Assembly: GCF_051148895.1 (NCBI RefSeq)
Contig: NZ_CP154625.1
Location: forward strand, 2,542,001-2,606,000
Length of the DNA: 64,000 nt
Source of the DNA: Terrisporobacter vanillatitrophus
Lineage (GTDB): Bacteria > Bacillota > Clostridia > Peptostreptococcales > Peptostreptococcaceae
Direction: 5' to 3'
Shown here piece after piece: positions 52,635 through 62,523 of the stretch (position 1 is the first letter of the stretch; every line of letters begins with the position of its first letter). Below the pieces are notes generated by a model. The model was given only the letters and a program-made list of their open reading frames with translations. It was not told where the DNA came from and made no database searches. The position numbers and the translations under genes are program-made.

Positions 52635-53834
52635 TTAATTTGTTTCTTCTACTTGTTTAGGTTTTGGTAGTGGATTTACAAATAAGAAGATTATTGTTGC
52701 AACAACAAATATAACTGCTTCTATAGTTATTGGTATATAAATCCCATCACCTGTTATAGCTTTTACAGCATAAATCCAATAAGTTGAAAGGAAGCCAGCA
52801 AAGTTACCAATAGCTGTTGCTAAAGATATGGCAAAAGCATTTTGTGATGGTGATACTATCATACCTATTATCATAAATATTGATGGCATAATTATAGAGA
52901 ATCCTATCCCCATCAATGTTGTTCCTGTAATCATAACAACTACATTTTGTGCAATTACTACTAGTATTACCCCTACTGCCATTAAACCACATCCAACTGC
53001 TATTACATATCTTTTAGTTACTTTAAATGTTTTACCGAATATTGCACCACCTATCATTCCACCTACTGTAAATAATGATAATACGGTTGCTGCAACAGCT
53101 GTATTTCCTATATTACGTTCAACTAATATTGTTGACATATTCATCATAGTAGGAAAATTTAATATATTTATTAAACCAAATAATATACTTATTATCCATA
53201 CTTTTCCGCTTAACTTCTCTTTTCTACTACCATTATTTTCTTCTACACTTTCTTCAGCTTTTGGTGGCTCTGGTAAAAAGAAAAGTATTATTATAAATGA
53301 TACAATCCCTAAAGCATGGCCCCAGAAACAATAATTCCATTGTATTCCTGCTAATGTTCCACCCAACATTTGAAGTAATATACCACCTAAATTCATTACT
53401 AATGTTCCTGTTCCAACTAAGCTAGCCCTTTTATCTCCTTCGTATAATCCAAATATTATTGCATTTCCTAAAGGCGCAATCATACCCAAAGATATACCAA
53501 ATATTGCCCTTGAGATTAATACATATGTGAAATTACTATTTATAACTGCTGGTGCACAACCAGATAAAACAAACAAAGCAGATCCTAATAAAGCTAAAGT
53601 CTTAAATTTAACTTTTTTACCTGCTATAGCTCCTGTTATCAAAGACGCTGGAAGTAAAGTCAGTGTTGGCAATGTTGAAACATATATAATTGTTGTATAA
53701 GGCACATCTGGATATGCCTGTATTATACTTTGCATTGCTGGGGTTATTGTACCAAACCCCATTGCCATCAATGCAATTGACATTATAGCTACAATTGACA
53801 TAAAACTACCTTTTTGAGCATTTTTGTGTTCCAT
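52635..53834 (-). CDS. MFS transporter of the methyl-transfer island
   Basis: 399 residues, twelve hydrophobic helices. VAIMSIALMAMGFGTITPAM (about 15-34) and FGISLGMIAPLGNAIIFGLY resemble sugar- or organic-acid-type MFS members; a cytoplasmic loop (KAEESVEENNGSRKEKL) divides the two halves. It is co-transcribed between two UroD-type methyltransferases, so it is the likely uptake route of the methylated substrate. Specificity cannot be read from sequence. Intact. Confidence 0.85.
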   Translation of the reverse strand: MEHKNAQKGSFMSIVAIMSIALMAMGFGTITPAMQSIIQAYPDVPYTTIIYVSTLPTLTLLPASLITGAIAGKKVKFKTLALLGSALFVLSGCAPAVINSNFTYVLISRAIFGISLGMIAPLGNAIIFGLYEGDKRASLVGTGTLVMNLGGILLQMLGGTLAGIQWNYCFWGHALGIVSFIIILFFLPEPPKAEESVEENNGSRKEKLSGKVWIISILFGLINILNFPTMMNMSTILVERNIGNTAVAATVLSLFTVGGMIGGAIFGKTFKVTKRYVIAVGCGLMAVGVILVVIAQNVVVMITGTTLMGIGFSIIMPSIFMIIGMIVSPSQNAFAISLATAIGNFAGFLSTYWIYAVKAITGDGIYIPITIEAVIFVVATIIFLFVNPLPKPKQVEETN

Positions 53835-53856
53835 ATTATTACCTCCTATTTATTTT

Positions 53857-54906
53857 TTAATTCTTCTTCGCATAAAATTGAAGTGAATAATTATACAATT
53901 CATCTAAACATGGTTTTATCAAATGTGGAGGTGCCATAATTTGAGCCATTGTTCTTCCTCCTGGTGCATATTTATCAACAAAATCTCTTATTATTTGTCT
54001 TGCTTTCTCTTCTGTAATATTAGGGTCATCTAAACCTGTAACAGGAAAACAGAAGCAAAAATCGTCACCATATGTTTTCTTTAACATATCTGAATCATTT
54101 ATTGCTTGTGGTGTCCACATATCTATGCCCATCTCTTTAAAGAAAGGCATATATTGTTGATTTAAACCACAAGAATGTAATTCCACAAATTTACCTTGGC
54201 TTTTTATAAATTGAATAACTTTTTTAGCATATGGATATATCATTTCTTTGTACATATTATTAGAGAAAAATCCTGATCTTTGAGTTCCCCAATCATCTCC
54301 ATATATGACCATATCAATAGGTGCATAATATTTAAATATTTTGCTAAGTAGCTTAATTTTATAATTTACCATAGCTTCAAAGAATTCTTTTACACATTCA
54401 GGTTCCTCCATCATGGCGATTAGTGTTTCTTCAAAAGGCATTAATTCATGCAGTCTTTCAAAAATTCCTTCTGTACAATGAAATACATGCATTCTATCAT
54501 CGTCATATCTTGAAGTTATTACAGCTGCATCATTTTCCCAATCTATAGCATCTAAATCAGGAAATACAACTTCTTCTTTCCATTTTGTTATGTCACTTAA
54601 TACTCTTGTTCCAGGTTTAACCATCATTCCACCTGCAATTTCAACCCACACCCATTCAGTACCAAACCAATCAAATCCGTCATATTCATATTTAGGATGT
54701 TCTAATACTTCATCTGGCCAACACATATCAATTTCATATAACCATGCGGGCATCCATACAGGTTTTTCTCCAGATAATACTCTCTTCCAGTTTTCCTTTG
54801 CAGTAATTGGTCTTCCTACTATAGGATCTTTTTTTTCTTGCATCAATCTTCCCCATGAATTAGGGCGTTGCTTTGATTCTATTATTAGATCTTTTTTGAC
54901 TTCCAT
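53857..54906 (-). CDS. UroD/MtaA-fold corrinoid methyltransferase 4
   Basis: A 349-residue UroD-superfamily protein with an N-terminal extension (VKKDLIIESKQRPNSWGRLM). YGDDWGTQRSGFFSNN (about 208-223) and ELHSCGLNQQYMPFF (about 250-264) contain the expected motifs, with HSCG as in 2, 5 and 6. The C-terminal metal-ligand Cys is not evident (GRTMAQIMAPPHL). It is the first gene of the transporter operon. Its control region holds the long inverted repeat at 54971-55026, shared with divergent PucR 4. Confidence 0.82.
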   Translation of the reverse strand: MEVKKDLIIESKQRPNSWGRLMQEKKDPIVGRPITAKENWKRVLSGEKPVWMPAWLYEIDMCWPDEVLEHPKYEYDGFDWFGTEWVWVEIAGGMMVKPGTRVLSDITKWKEEVVFPDLDAIDWENDAAVITSRYDDDRMHVFHCTEGIFERLHELMPFEETLIAMMEEPECVKEFFEAMVNYKIKLLSKIFKYYAPIDMVIYGDDWGTQRSGFFSNNMYKEMIYPYAKKVIQFIKSQGKFVELHSCGLNQQYMPFFKEMGIDMWTPQAINDSDMLKKTYGDDFCFCFPVTGLDDPNITEEKARQIIRDFVDKYAPGGRTMAQIMAPPHLIKPCLDELYNYSLQFYAKKN

Positions 54907-54970
54907 ATAATCACCATTCCCTATTTCTTAATTTATTTAAATGATAAATCCAGTTGTATATCATATCTAG

Positions 54971-55026
54971 GGTACAAAAGTACAAAAATACGAATCTGGA
55001 AATTTGTTTTTTTGTACTTTTGTACC
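54971..55026. promoter_or_regulatory. Long perfect inverted repeat, operator candidate for PucR 4
   Basis: GGTACAAAAGTACAAAAA (54971-54988) is repeated perfectly in inverted form at 55009-55026, with 20 bp between. Each arm has its own small palindrome GTACAAAAGTAC. It lies between the divergent methyltransferase 4 operon and PucR 4. Its sequence differs from the CTACANNNTGTAG sites, so it probably binds a different regulator. Confidence 0.75.
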
Positions 55027-55132
55027 AACCTCTTTTATTGCCCCTTCATTCCTAACTATGCTATATTTTAAATAACAGAAATTATTATTGAATCAATTAT
55101 AAAATTTTCATATATGAAGGTTGGTAAAAATC

Positions 55133-56593
55133 ATGAAATTAAGTATGTGGATGATAGCTAATAGGCTAAATAATTTTGAATTGGATATTAATATAAGAAG
55201 TGACGCACCTGCCATTCTTAAAAGTGCAAGGCGAGCTTATGCAACGAACTGTGTACATATATTCCAATCAGGCAACGATGTGATATGTAATGGTGAAGGA
55301 AATTATATAAGAATCAAAGATATAAATATATCTCAAGCCTTCGAAATAATTCAATCTATTTTTGATTTTTATGACGATTGGTATGATAATATTTTTGATG
55401 CAGCATCTAAATACGATTTTGATAAGCTAATAGATTATTGCTACTGTGTTTTTAATAATCCTATAATTTTGATGGATGCTAATTGTAAGGTTCTTGCAAT
55501 GAGTCAACAATATGGAGAAGATGATGTGGATTTAGAATGGCAACATTTAAAAAAATATAATTATAGTTCTATAAACGCTATAAAATACCTAAGAGATACT
55601 TCAACATATGGACCTTCTTTTTATGAACAAGGACCAAAATTTTGTAATTTTACATCTGATCAGTTAAGAAGTAACTGTCTAACTTCTTCAATTTATTATA
55701 ACGAATTATTTTGTGGAAGAATAAATATTTTAGAAAAAGACCGACTTTTAAATTGTGGAGACTCTCAAATATTAGAATCTATTGTATCACTAATTACTCC
55801 TTATATTAGCACTCTTGTCTTATCAAAAAAATCATTATTAATATATAATATTTTCTTATCTTTAATAAATAAAGAAGATATTAATATGGAAGATTATAAT
55901 ACTCAACTTAAATATATTGAATGGGACAAAGATGATACATATAGAATTTGCATTTTATATAAAGAAAATGATCCTATTCCAAAAACATTATTAACAATGT
56001 ATTGCGGTATAATAGAACGAAACCTAAGTTATAGTAAAGCCTTTATAAAAAATAATCATCTTATTGTAATCCTTAACGAAAGTAAAATATCATTTGCCAA
56101 AATATTAAATGAGCTAAACACCCTGATAACTGAAGCAAATTTAAAACTTTCAGTAAGCAATAGTTTTGTAGGTCTTCATAGACTTGATATTTATTATAAT
56201 CAACCACTCTATACTCTTAAGTCTCAATTTTTGAATCAAACATCAAATGATATTATTTATTTTTATAATTGTGCTCTAAACTTCATAATAGAGTCTGAGT
56301 TTACTGAGGATATTTTATATTCATGCCATCCTGATATAATTAAACTTTGGAAAAAAGACATAAAAAACAATAATAACGATAAGATCGACACACTGTACAC
56401 TTATCTAACCAATGAAAGATCCTTAACAAAAACTTCTCAACTACTGTTCCTTCATCGCAATACTTTAATTTATAGAATAAAAAAAATTGAAGAACAATTA
56501 AATTGTGATTTAAATGACCCTTATACACGTGAATATATAATTTTCTCTGTGAAAGTTTTAAAAATATATAGAAATAAGTATAAAAAAAATTAG
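55133..56593 (+). CDS. PucR-type regulator 4
   Basis: 486 residues from the ATG at 55133 (GAAGG upstream; an in-frame TTG at 55121 is less likely). The C-terminal HTH is TSQLLFLHRNTLIYRIKKIE (about 437-456). The central FDFYDDWYDNIFDAASKYDF is the regulator-family segment. It is divergent from the methyltransferase 4/MFS/methyltransferase 3 operon and upstream of methyltransferases 5 and 6 on the same strand, so it may control both sides. Confidence 0.78.
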   Translation: MKLSMWMIANRLNNFELDINIRSDAPAILKSARRAYATNCVHIFQSGNDVICNGEGNYIRIKDINISQAFEIIQSIFDFYDDWYDNIFDAASKYDFDKLIDYCYCVFNNPIILMDANCKVLAMSQQYGEDDVDLEWQHLKKYNYSSINAIKYLRDTSTYGPSFYEQGPKFCNFTSDQLRSNCLTSSIYYNELFCGRINILEKDRLLNCGDSQILESIVSLITPYISTLVLSKKSLLIYNIFLSLINKEDINMEDYNTQLKYIEWDKDDTYRICILYKENDPIPKTLLTMYCGIIERNLSYSKAFIKNNHLIVILNESKISFAKILNELNTLITEANLKLSVSNSFVGLHRLDIYYNQPLYTLKSQFLNQTSNDIIYFYNCALNFIIESEFTEDILYSCHPDIIKLWKKDIKNNNNDKIDTLYTYLTNERSLTKTSQLLFLHRNTLIYRIKKIEEQLNCDLNDPYTREYIIFSVKVLKIYRNKYKKN

Positions 56594-56653
56594 TCTAGTA
56601 AATACAGAATTTAAATTCTGATTAAATAAAAATTTATATTGGAGGAATAAATT

Positions 56654-57712
56654 ATGAACAAGTATACATTTAATAAAGAAAAAGAACTAAAAAATGTAGG
56701 ATCATACCCTCAACTACCTGGAATTTATGGAATGCCAGGCTTTCCATCAAGAAAATATAATACTCCTATAACTCCAAAGGAAAACTTTCTTAGAATGTGT
56801 AGAAAAGAAAAACCTCATTGGTTACCAAATATTCCAAATGATTTAAATTTAATACAACCATTAATTATGCCTGATGCTTTAGCTAGATGGAAAGGTGGCA
56901 AGGACTGGTTGGGAATAGAGTGGGAATATGAACCACTTACAAATGCTGCTATGGTTAAACCTGGAACTAGAAGACTTAGCGATATAACTGAATGGGAAAG
57001 TGAACTTGAATTTCCTGATTTAGGTAAGATAGATTGGCAAAAAGACTATGAAGAAAATTACAAAGATTTATTAAGTCCTGATCGTGCTACCATGTTTGTT
57101 ATAGTAAATGGATTATTTGAACGTACTGCAGACTTAACAAGTTTTGAAGATACTTTTTGCTATTTATTAGAAGAGCCAGAAGCGCTTCATGCTTTTTATG
57201 ACAAATTAGTTGATTGGCATTTAGAATTGTTTAAAATTGCAAAAGATATTTATGGAGCAGATATAATCACATTCCATGATGATATGGGTACACAAAAAAG
57301 TTCATTCTTCTCTCCTGAAACATATAAAGAAATCTTACTACCTCATTATAAAAAATTAACAGATGAAGCTCACAAAATGGGACTTTATGTTAACCTACAC
57401 TCTTGTGGTAACGTTAAAAATCAAATAGAAAACTTCTGTGAAGCTGGATTTGATTTTTGGGAAGGTCAAGACTCATGTAATGATAAAGTTGCCATAATGG
57501 AAAAATACGGCAATAGACTTGGTCAAATAAGTATCTTTATGCCAGAAGCGGAATTATCTGATAAGGAAGTAGTAAAATTAATCGAAGAAAAAATAAATAC
57601 TGTGGGCAAAACCGGAAGATATATTACTTGGTTTGCTGATATGAATCCAAATCGTAGTGTAAATACTGATGAACTAATTTACACATTAAGCAGAGAGTTT
57701 TATAGTAAATAA
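56654..57712 (+). CDS. UroD/MtaA-fold corrinoid methyltransferase 5
   Basis: A 352-residue protein; N-terminal extension (KEKELKNVGSYPQLPGIYGM) as in 2 and 4. HDDMGTQKSSFFSPET (about 210-225) has DDMG where the other copies have DDWG. NLHSCGNVKNQIENF (about 251-265) is the HSCG segment. The C-terminal part GRYITWFADMNPNRSVNTDE lacks a Cys. RBS GGAGG. It lies 60 bp behind PucR 4 and 100 bp before methyltransferase 6, separated from it by a terminator. Confidence 0.82.
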   Translation: MNKYTFNKEKELKNVGSYPQLPGIYGMPGFPSRKYNTPITPKENFLRMCRKEKPHWLPNIPNDLNLIQPLIMPDALARWKGGKDWLGIEWEYEPLTNAAMVKPGTRRLSDITEWESELEFPDLGKIDWQKDYEENYKDLLSPDRATMFVIVNGLFERTADLTSFEDTFCYLLEEPEALHAFYDKLVDWHLELFKIAKDIYGADIITFHDDMGTQKSSFFSPETYKEILLPHYKKLTDEAHKMGLYVNLHSCGNVKNQIENFCEAGFDFWEGQDSCNDKVAIMEKYGNRLGQISIFMPEAELSDKEVVKLIEEKINTVGKTGRYITWFADMNPNRSVNTDELIYTLSREFYSK

Positions 57713-57724
57713 TTCATAATATAT

Positions 57725-57768
57725 AAAGAGTTGTTTCAAAATGTGTAAACTTTTAAACAACTCTTTTT
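57725..57768 (+). terminator. Terminator between methyltransferases 5 and 6
   Basis: AAAGAGTTGTTT pairs with AAACAACTCTTT (57725-57736 with 57755-57766), then T-run. It would reduce read-through into methyltransferase 6. Confidence 0.75.
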
Positions 57769-57815
57769 ATATACTTATATTTAATAATTTTGTCTATATT
57801 TAAGGAGTGATTAAT

Positions 57816-58826
57816 TTGAAACATATTACAGAGCGAGAAAACTTTATGAAAATGATAAATAAAGAAAAGCCTGATTTTGTTCCTCATCAGCCCAGTTTAT
57901 TACAAATGATTTTACCAAGTGCCTTAGGCGATAGAGCTCCAGGGTGTGGCACAGGTTATGACTGGTTTGGTGTTCATTGGACAGAAGAACCATCAATGCC
58001 AATGATGCCCGTTCCTACTTATGATGCACCTAAAGTACTTGAAGATATTAGTGACTGGAAAGATGTCATTAAGTGGCCAGATTTATCTAAGATAGACTGG
58101 GAAAGTTGTGCTAAAAAAGATGTTCCTTATAAAGATCCCTCTAAAATTCTTATTGCCATGATGGTATCCGGACCATTCGAAAGACTCCATGATTTAATGG
58201 GATTTGAAGAAGCTTTGTGTGCTTTAATAACTGATCCAGAAAGTTGTAATGAATTTTTCTCAAAACTATGTGATTTTAAAATTGAACAAATAAAATACTT
58301 AAAGAGATATTATGATATTGATGCAGTTCACTTTCAAGATGATTGGGGAAGTCAAAAAGATTTATTTTTTAATCCAGATATTTGGAGAAAAATTATAAAA
58401 CCTCATGTTAAAAGAGTTATTGATGAAGCTCATGAAATTGGTGTGTATTTTAATATGCATTCTTGTGGAAAGATAGATAGAATTATAGATGATATATTTG
58501 AAATTGGTCCTGATATAATTGATCCAGCCCAACCTATTAATGATTTAGAAACTTGGAATAAAAAATATGCTGGCAAAGTAATTTTTATGGGCGGTATAGA
58601 TGCTCAAAATGTTATTGATTTACCTACTAGTACTAAAGAAGATATTATTGGTGAAACTCGAAAAGTAATAGATCTTTTTTGCAAAGATGGTTACTTGATT
58701 CCTTTCCCTATTTCGCTATCTCCTAATGCTGAAATTACTTTAGATGAGTCATTTGTTTATGGTAGAAGATTTTATAATAATGATTACGAAGATGAAATAG
58801 AAAACTTTATAAATGATAAAAAATAA
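57816..58826 (+). CDS. UroD/MtaA-fold corrinoid methyltransferase 6
   Basis: 336 residues from a TTG at 57816 with AAGGAG 8 bp upstream; the GTG at 57807 overlaps that ribosome site. FQDDWGSQKDLFFN (about 169-182) and FNMHSCGKIDRIIDDI (about 209-224) are the active-site segments, and FCKDGYLIPFPISLSPNAE lies near the C-terminus, where a Cys is present. It lacks the N-terminal extension. It begins after a terminator, so it probably has its own weak promoter in 57769-57800. Confidence 0.82.
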   Translation: MKHITERENFMKMINKEKPDFVPHQPSLLQMILPSALGDRAPGCGTGYDWFGVHWTEEPSMPMMPVPTYDAPKVLEDISDWKDVIKWPDLSKIDWESCAKKDVPYKDPSKILIAMMVSGPFERLHDLMGFEEALCALITDPESCNEFFSKLCDFKIEQIKYLKRYYDIDAVHFQDDWGSQKDLFFNPDIWRKIIKPHVKRVIDEAHEIGVYFNMHSCGKIDRIIDDIFEIGPDIIDPAQPINDLETWNKKYAGKVIFMGGIDAQNVIDLPTSTKEDIIGETRKVIDLFCKDGYLIPFPISLSPNAEITLDESFVYGRRFYNNDYEDEIENFINDKK

Positions 58827-58844
58827 CTCACCTCTTTTGTCAAA

Positions 58845-58881
58845 AAAACCTTGATTTTATAAATTTAAAACCAAGGTTTTT
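58845..58881. terminator. Bidirectional terminator at the right end of the island
   Basis: AAAAACCTTG pairs with CAAGGTTTTT around an 18-nt loop. It separates the methyl-transfer island from the second MATE gene. Confidence 0.75.
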
Positions 58882-58887
58882 GTTATT

Positions 58888-60336
58888 TTAAATATTTGAT
58901 CTATTTTCTACTACTGATTTATTCCTTACATCTATATTTACATACTTTATTTTATTATCTTCATCATTATTTTGAAGTGGCTTAATTTCTTTATTATATA
59001 CATACTTAAATCCTATACAACTTAACACAACAGATGCTACCTCAGCTATTGGAAAAGCCCACCACACATTATTTACATTTCCAGTCTTTGATAATAAAAA
59101 TGCTGCTGGTAACAAAACAACTAATTGTCTTCCAACTGATACAATCAAACTCATAACTCCATTTCCTAAAGCTTGGAACATTGAGCCAACTATTATACAA
59201 AAACCTGCAAATAAAAAACTTAAGCTTATTATTCTTAATGCAGGAACTCCTATGGTTATTAAATCAGAAGATGCATTAAACATGTTTAATAATTGTCTTG
59301 GGAATATTTGAAATATGGCTAATCCTATTAACATAATTGATACTGAATAAGCTATACTTACCCAGACTGTCTTCATTAATCTATTCTTATTTCTAGCACC
59401 ATAATTATAAGAAACTACAGGAACCATCCCATTATTAATACCAAATACAGGCATAAATATAAAACTTTGTAATTTAAAATATACACCAAAAACTGCAGTA
59501 GCTGTTGAAGTAAAAACTAGTAAAATTTTGTTTATTCCAAAATTCATTATGGAACCAGTTGAACCCATTATTATAGATGGTATACCTACAGAATAAATTT
59601 CTTTTATAGTATTAATATTTGGTCTAAATCCTTTTATCTTAATATCTATCTCCTTATTTTTTGTTATATTAAAATAAATAGCTAAACTCATACCTATAAT
59701 TTGACCTATCACAGTTGCAATAGCTGCCCCAGCTATTCCCATTCTAGGTAAACCGAACATTCCAAATATTAATATAGGGTCTAGTATTATATTTGTTATA
59801 GCTCCTACTCCTTGAGTAATCATAGTATAAAATGTTTTTCCTGTAGATTGCATTAACTTTTCAAATACTAATTGCCCAAATAAAGCAAAAGAACAAGTGG
59901 TGCATATCGTTAAGTAAGAATATCCTCCCTCTACTATTTCTTTAATATTCGTCTGACATTCATAGAAATATCTAGTACATGTAGTTCCTATTATTAAAAA
60001 TAAGAAATAACTCATTATAGCTAAAAATATACCATTATTGGCTGCATTATTAGCTTCTTTAAAGTTCTTTTCTCCTAAAGACCTAGACAGTAATGCATTT
60101 ATCCCAACACCTGTACCAACTCCAAATGATATCATAAAACTTTGAATTGGAAATGCCAAAGATACTGCTGATAATGCATTCTCACTAATCTGAGATACAA
60201 ATATACTATCCACAACATTATAAAGCGCTTGAACTAACATTGATATTATCATTGGTAACGACATAGTTATCAGCAATTTATTTATAGGCATAGCCCCCAT
60301 TTTATTTTCTTTCAAAACTTCTTTTTGAGTATTCAT
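58888..60336 (-). CDS. MATE-family efflux pump 2
   Basis: 482 residues from the ATG at 60336 (GGGGGAA upstream); the extra 32 codons before it look non-coding. ITMSLPMIISMLVQALYNVV then DSIFVSQISENALSAVSLAF is a MATE N-terminus, of the NorM/DinF-like group. A second repeat starts near residue 230 (IKEIYSVGIPSIIMGSTGSI). It exports drugs or metabolites. It is more distant from MATE 1, and no regulator is next to it. Confidence 0.85.
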   Translation of the reverse strand: MNTQKEVLKENKMGAMPINKLLITMSLPMIISMLVQALYNVVDSIFVSQISENALSAVSLAFPIQSFMISFGVGTGVGINALLSRSLGEKNFKEANNAANNGIFLAIMSYFLFLIIGTTCTRYFYECQTNIKEIVEGGYSYLTICTTCSFALFGQLVFEKLMQSTGKTFYTMITQGVGAITNIILDPILIFGMFGLPRMGIAGAAIATVIGQIIGMSLAIYFNITKNKEIDIKIKGFRPNINTIKEIYSVGIPSIIMGSTGSIMNFGINKILLVFTSTATAVFGVYFKLQSFIFMPVFGINNGMVPVVSYNYGARNKNRLMKTVWVSIAYSVSIMLIGLAIFQIFPRQLLNMFNASSDLITIGVPALRIISLSFLFAGFCIIVGSMFQALGNGVMSLIVSVGRQLVVLLPAAFLLSKTGNVNNVWWAFPIAEVASVVLSCIGFKYVYNKEIKPLQNNDEDNKIKYVNIDVRNKSVVENRSNI

Positions 60337-60517
60337 CGCTTCTGTTCCCCCTAATATCAAAATAGTTGCATACACAACCATTTCTAAATAAAAAAAGGCA
60401 TTAAAACTAAATGTATAGTTTATAACACCCACTAACTTAAGTGTAGCTCTACCATTTTATTTTGTCAATTTCATCTATATATTTTTTTATATATAAACAT
60501 TAACAATTAAAACATTC

Positions 60518-60565
60518 AATAATGGTACACAAAATAATATTAAATTATTTCTGTGTACCATTATT
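60518..60565. terminator. Terminator, 14-bp stem
   Basis: AATAATGGTACACA pairs with TGTGTACCATTATT (60518-60531 with 60552-60565), loop about 20 nt. It is the end of the ferredoxin transcript on minus. Confidence 0.6.
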
Positions 60566-60633
60566 TATAATATATTTAAGTAAATTTTATCTTCTCTTTT
60601 AGCAACGAATTATCTCTCCTTGCTAATAAGTTA

Positions 60634-60825
60634 CTAGTCATCAATGTCTATTGCATCTACTGGGCAACTTTCACAAGCTTCTTTTGCATTTCCTAATACA
60701 TCTTCTGGTATATCCGTGTCTATTGCATGAGCTATACCATCATCAGTCATATGAAAAACCTCAGGACATACTTCTGGACATGTTCCGCATCCTATACATA
60801 AACCATCATCAACATAAGCTTTCAT
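60634..60825 (-). CDS. Ferredoxin (4Fe-4S), 63 aa
   Basis: A small ferredoxin: CIGCGTCPEVCPE (about 10-22) supplies three or four cluster cysteines, and CESCPVDAIDIDD (about 51-63) completes them. Spacing is that of a single 4Fe-4S cluster with a helical insertion (HMTDDGIAHAIDTDIPEDVL). It is an electron carrier for fermentation enzymes such as the oxidoreductase in this window; a direct link cannot be shown. It lies between pyrG and MATE 2. Confidence 0.88.
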   Translation of the reverse strand: MKAYVDDGLCIGCGTCPEVCPEVFHMTDDGIAHAIDTDIPEDVLGNAKEACESCPVDAIDIDD

Positions 60826-60903
60826 AATTATACCTCCATATCTTTCTATAATATGGTTTTATAATTCCCAATTTTATTTAATATATTACATTTTTTACAA
60901 TTA

Positions 60904-62496
60904 TTACTTAACAGTAGCCTTTATAAATCCTTTAATTATTGGATTTGCTCTATTAGGTCTGCTTTTAAATTCTGGATGATACTGTACTCCTACAAAAAAA
61001 TCATTCTTAGGTATTTCCACTGATTCTACCAAAGTCTCATCAGGAGAAGTTCCTCCAATAATCATTCCTGCATTTATAAAGTTTTCTCTATATTTGTTGT
61101 TAAATTCATATCTATGACGATGTCTTTCACTTATATTTAGCTGGCTATAAGATTTTTCCATCATTGTTCCTGATTTAATTTTACATGGATATGCTCCCAG
61201 CCTCATAGTTCCTCCAAGTGGAATATTTCCATATTGGTCTATCATTAAATCTATAACCGGATATTTAGTAAATTTATCAAATTCTGTAGAAGTGGCATTA
61301 TTAAATCCTAAAACATTTCTTGCAAATTCAATAACAGCAATTTGCATTCCAAGGCATATTCCTAAATAAGGCACATTGTTAACTCTTGCATAATTCGCAG
61401 CGCATATCATACCCTCAATTCCTCTATCACCAAAACCTCCTGGCACTAAAATTCCATCACAATCTTTTAATATTTCATCTGCACTGTTATAAGTAACACT
61501 TTCTGCATCTACCCATTTTACTTTTATATTTGCTTCATTTTCATAACCTGCATGAGACAATGCTTCTACTACTGATAAATAGGCATCACGAAGTTTAATA
61601 TATTTTCCTACAAGGGCAATAGTCACAGTTTTATTTATATTTTTAACTCTTTCAAGCATTTCCTTCCATTCACTCAAATCACAGTTGTCATATTTAATAT
61701 CCAGTTCTCTACATACAATTTCACAAAATCCTTGTTTCTCTAGCATTATTGGAACTTCATATAATACATCTATTGTTTTATTTTCAATTACACAATCTTT
61801 TTTAACATTACAAAATAGCGATATTTTTTGTTTGATAGACTCATCAATGGGTTGTTCAGAACGTGTTACTATTATATTAGGCATGATTCCAAGAGATTGG
61901 AGTTGCTTAACAGAATGTTGAGTTGGTTTAGATTTGTGCTCACCTGAGCTTTTAATATAAGGTACTAAAGTTACATGTATAAATAGACAGTTGTTTCTTC
62001 CTACTTCTAGAGACACTTGTCTTATGGCTTCCATAAAAGGTTGACTTTCAATATCTCCTACTGTTCCCCCTATTTCGGTAATTACAACGTCTGCTTCACT
62101 TTTTTGTCCTACGCTGTAAATAAAGTTTTTTATTTCGTTAGTTAAATGAGGTATGACTTGGACAGTTTCTCCTAGGTACTCACCTTTTCTTTCTTTGTTA
62201 AGTACGTTCCAATATACTTTTCCTGTAGTTAAGTTAGAGTACTGATTTAAATTTTCGTCAATAAATCTCTCGTAATGACCTAAATCTAAGTCAGTTTCAG
62301 CTCCATCTTCTGTTACGAAAACTTCACCATGTTGATAGGGACTCATGGTCCCTGGATCCACATTTATATAAGGATCTAGTTTTTGTGCTATAACCTTAAG
62401 ATTTCTTGCTTTTAATAATCTCCCAAGAGATGCGGCAGTTATACCTTTACCAAGACCTGATACTACTCCACCTGTTACAAATATAAATTTAGTCAT
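60904..62496 (-). CDS. pyrG: CTP synthase
   Basis: A 530-residue protein. The synthetase domain starts MTKFIFVTGGVVSGLGKGIT (P-loop) and has MSPYQHGEVFVTEDGAETDL. The glutaminase domain contains the nucleophile in GICLGMQIA (about 380-388) and a conserved VGVQYHPEFKSRP near the end. It makes CTP from UTP with glutamine. The length is normal for Firmicutes. The ANTAR regulator gene ends 28 bp upstream on the same strand, so they may be co-transcribed. Confidence 0.95.
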   Translation of the reverse strand: MTKFIFVTGGVVSGLGKGITAASLGRLLKARNLKVIAQKLDPYINVDPGTMSPYQHGEVFVTEDGAETDLDLGHYERFIDENLNQYSNLTTGKVYWNVLNKERKGEYLGETVQVIPHLTNEIKNFIYSVGQKSEADVVITEIGGTVGDIESQPFMEAIRQVSLEVGRNNCLFIHVTLVPYIKSSGEHKSKPTQHSVKQLQSLGIMPNIIVTRSEQPIDESIKQKISLFCNVKKDCVIENKTIDVLYEVPIMLEKQGFCEIVCRELDIKYDNCDLSEWKEMLERVKNINKTVTIALVGKYIKLRDAYLSVVEALSHAGYENEANIKVKWVDAESVTYNSADEILKDCDGILVPGGFGDRGIEGMICAANYARVNNVPYLGICLGMQIAVIEFARNVLGFNNATSTEFDKFTKYPVIDLMIDQYGNIPLGGTMRLGAYPCKIKSGTMMEKSYSQLNISERHRHRYEFNNKYRENFINAGMIIGGTSPDETLVESVEIPKNDFFVGVQYHPEFKSRPNRANPIIKGFIKATVK

Positions 62497-62523
62497 ATTA
62501 TTATTTCCCCCTCTACATATATT

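Noticed and set aside
37611..58826. Haem biosynthesis (true uroporphyrinogen decarboxylase) for the UroD-fold genes
   Set aside because: Six paralogues with a corrinoid protein, methyltetrahydrofolate methyltransferase and corrinoid activator fit methyl transfer; no other haem genes are present.
60337..60432. Longer N-terminus for MATE pump 2
   Set aside because: The ATG at 60336 has a GGGGGAA ribosome site; the extra 32 codons have no such site and would add an atypical hydrophobic leader.
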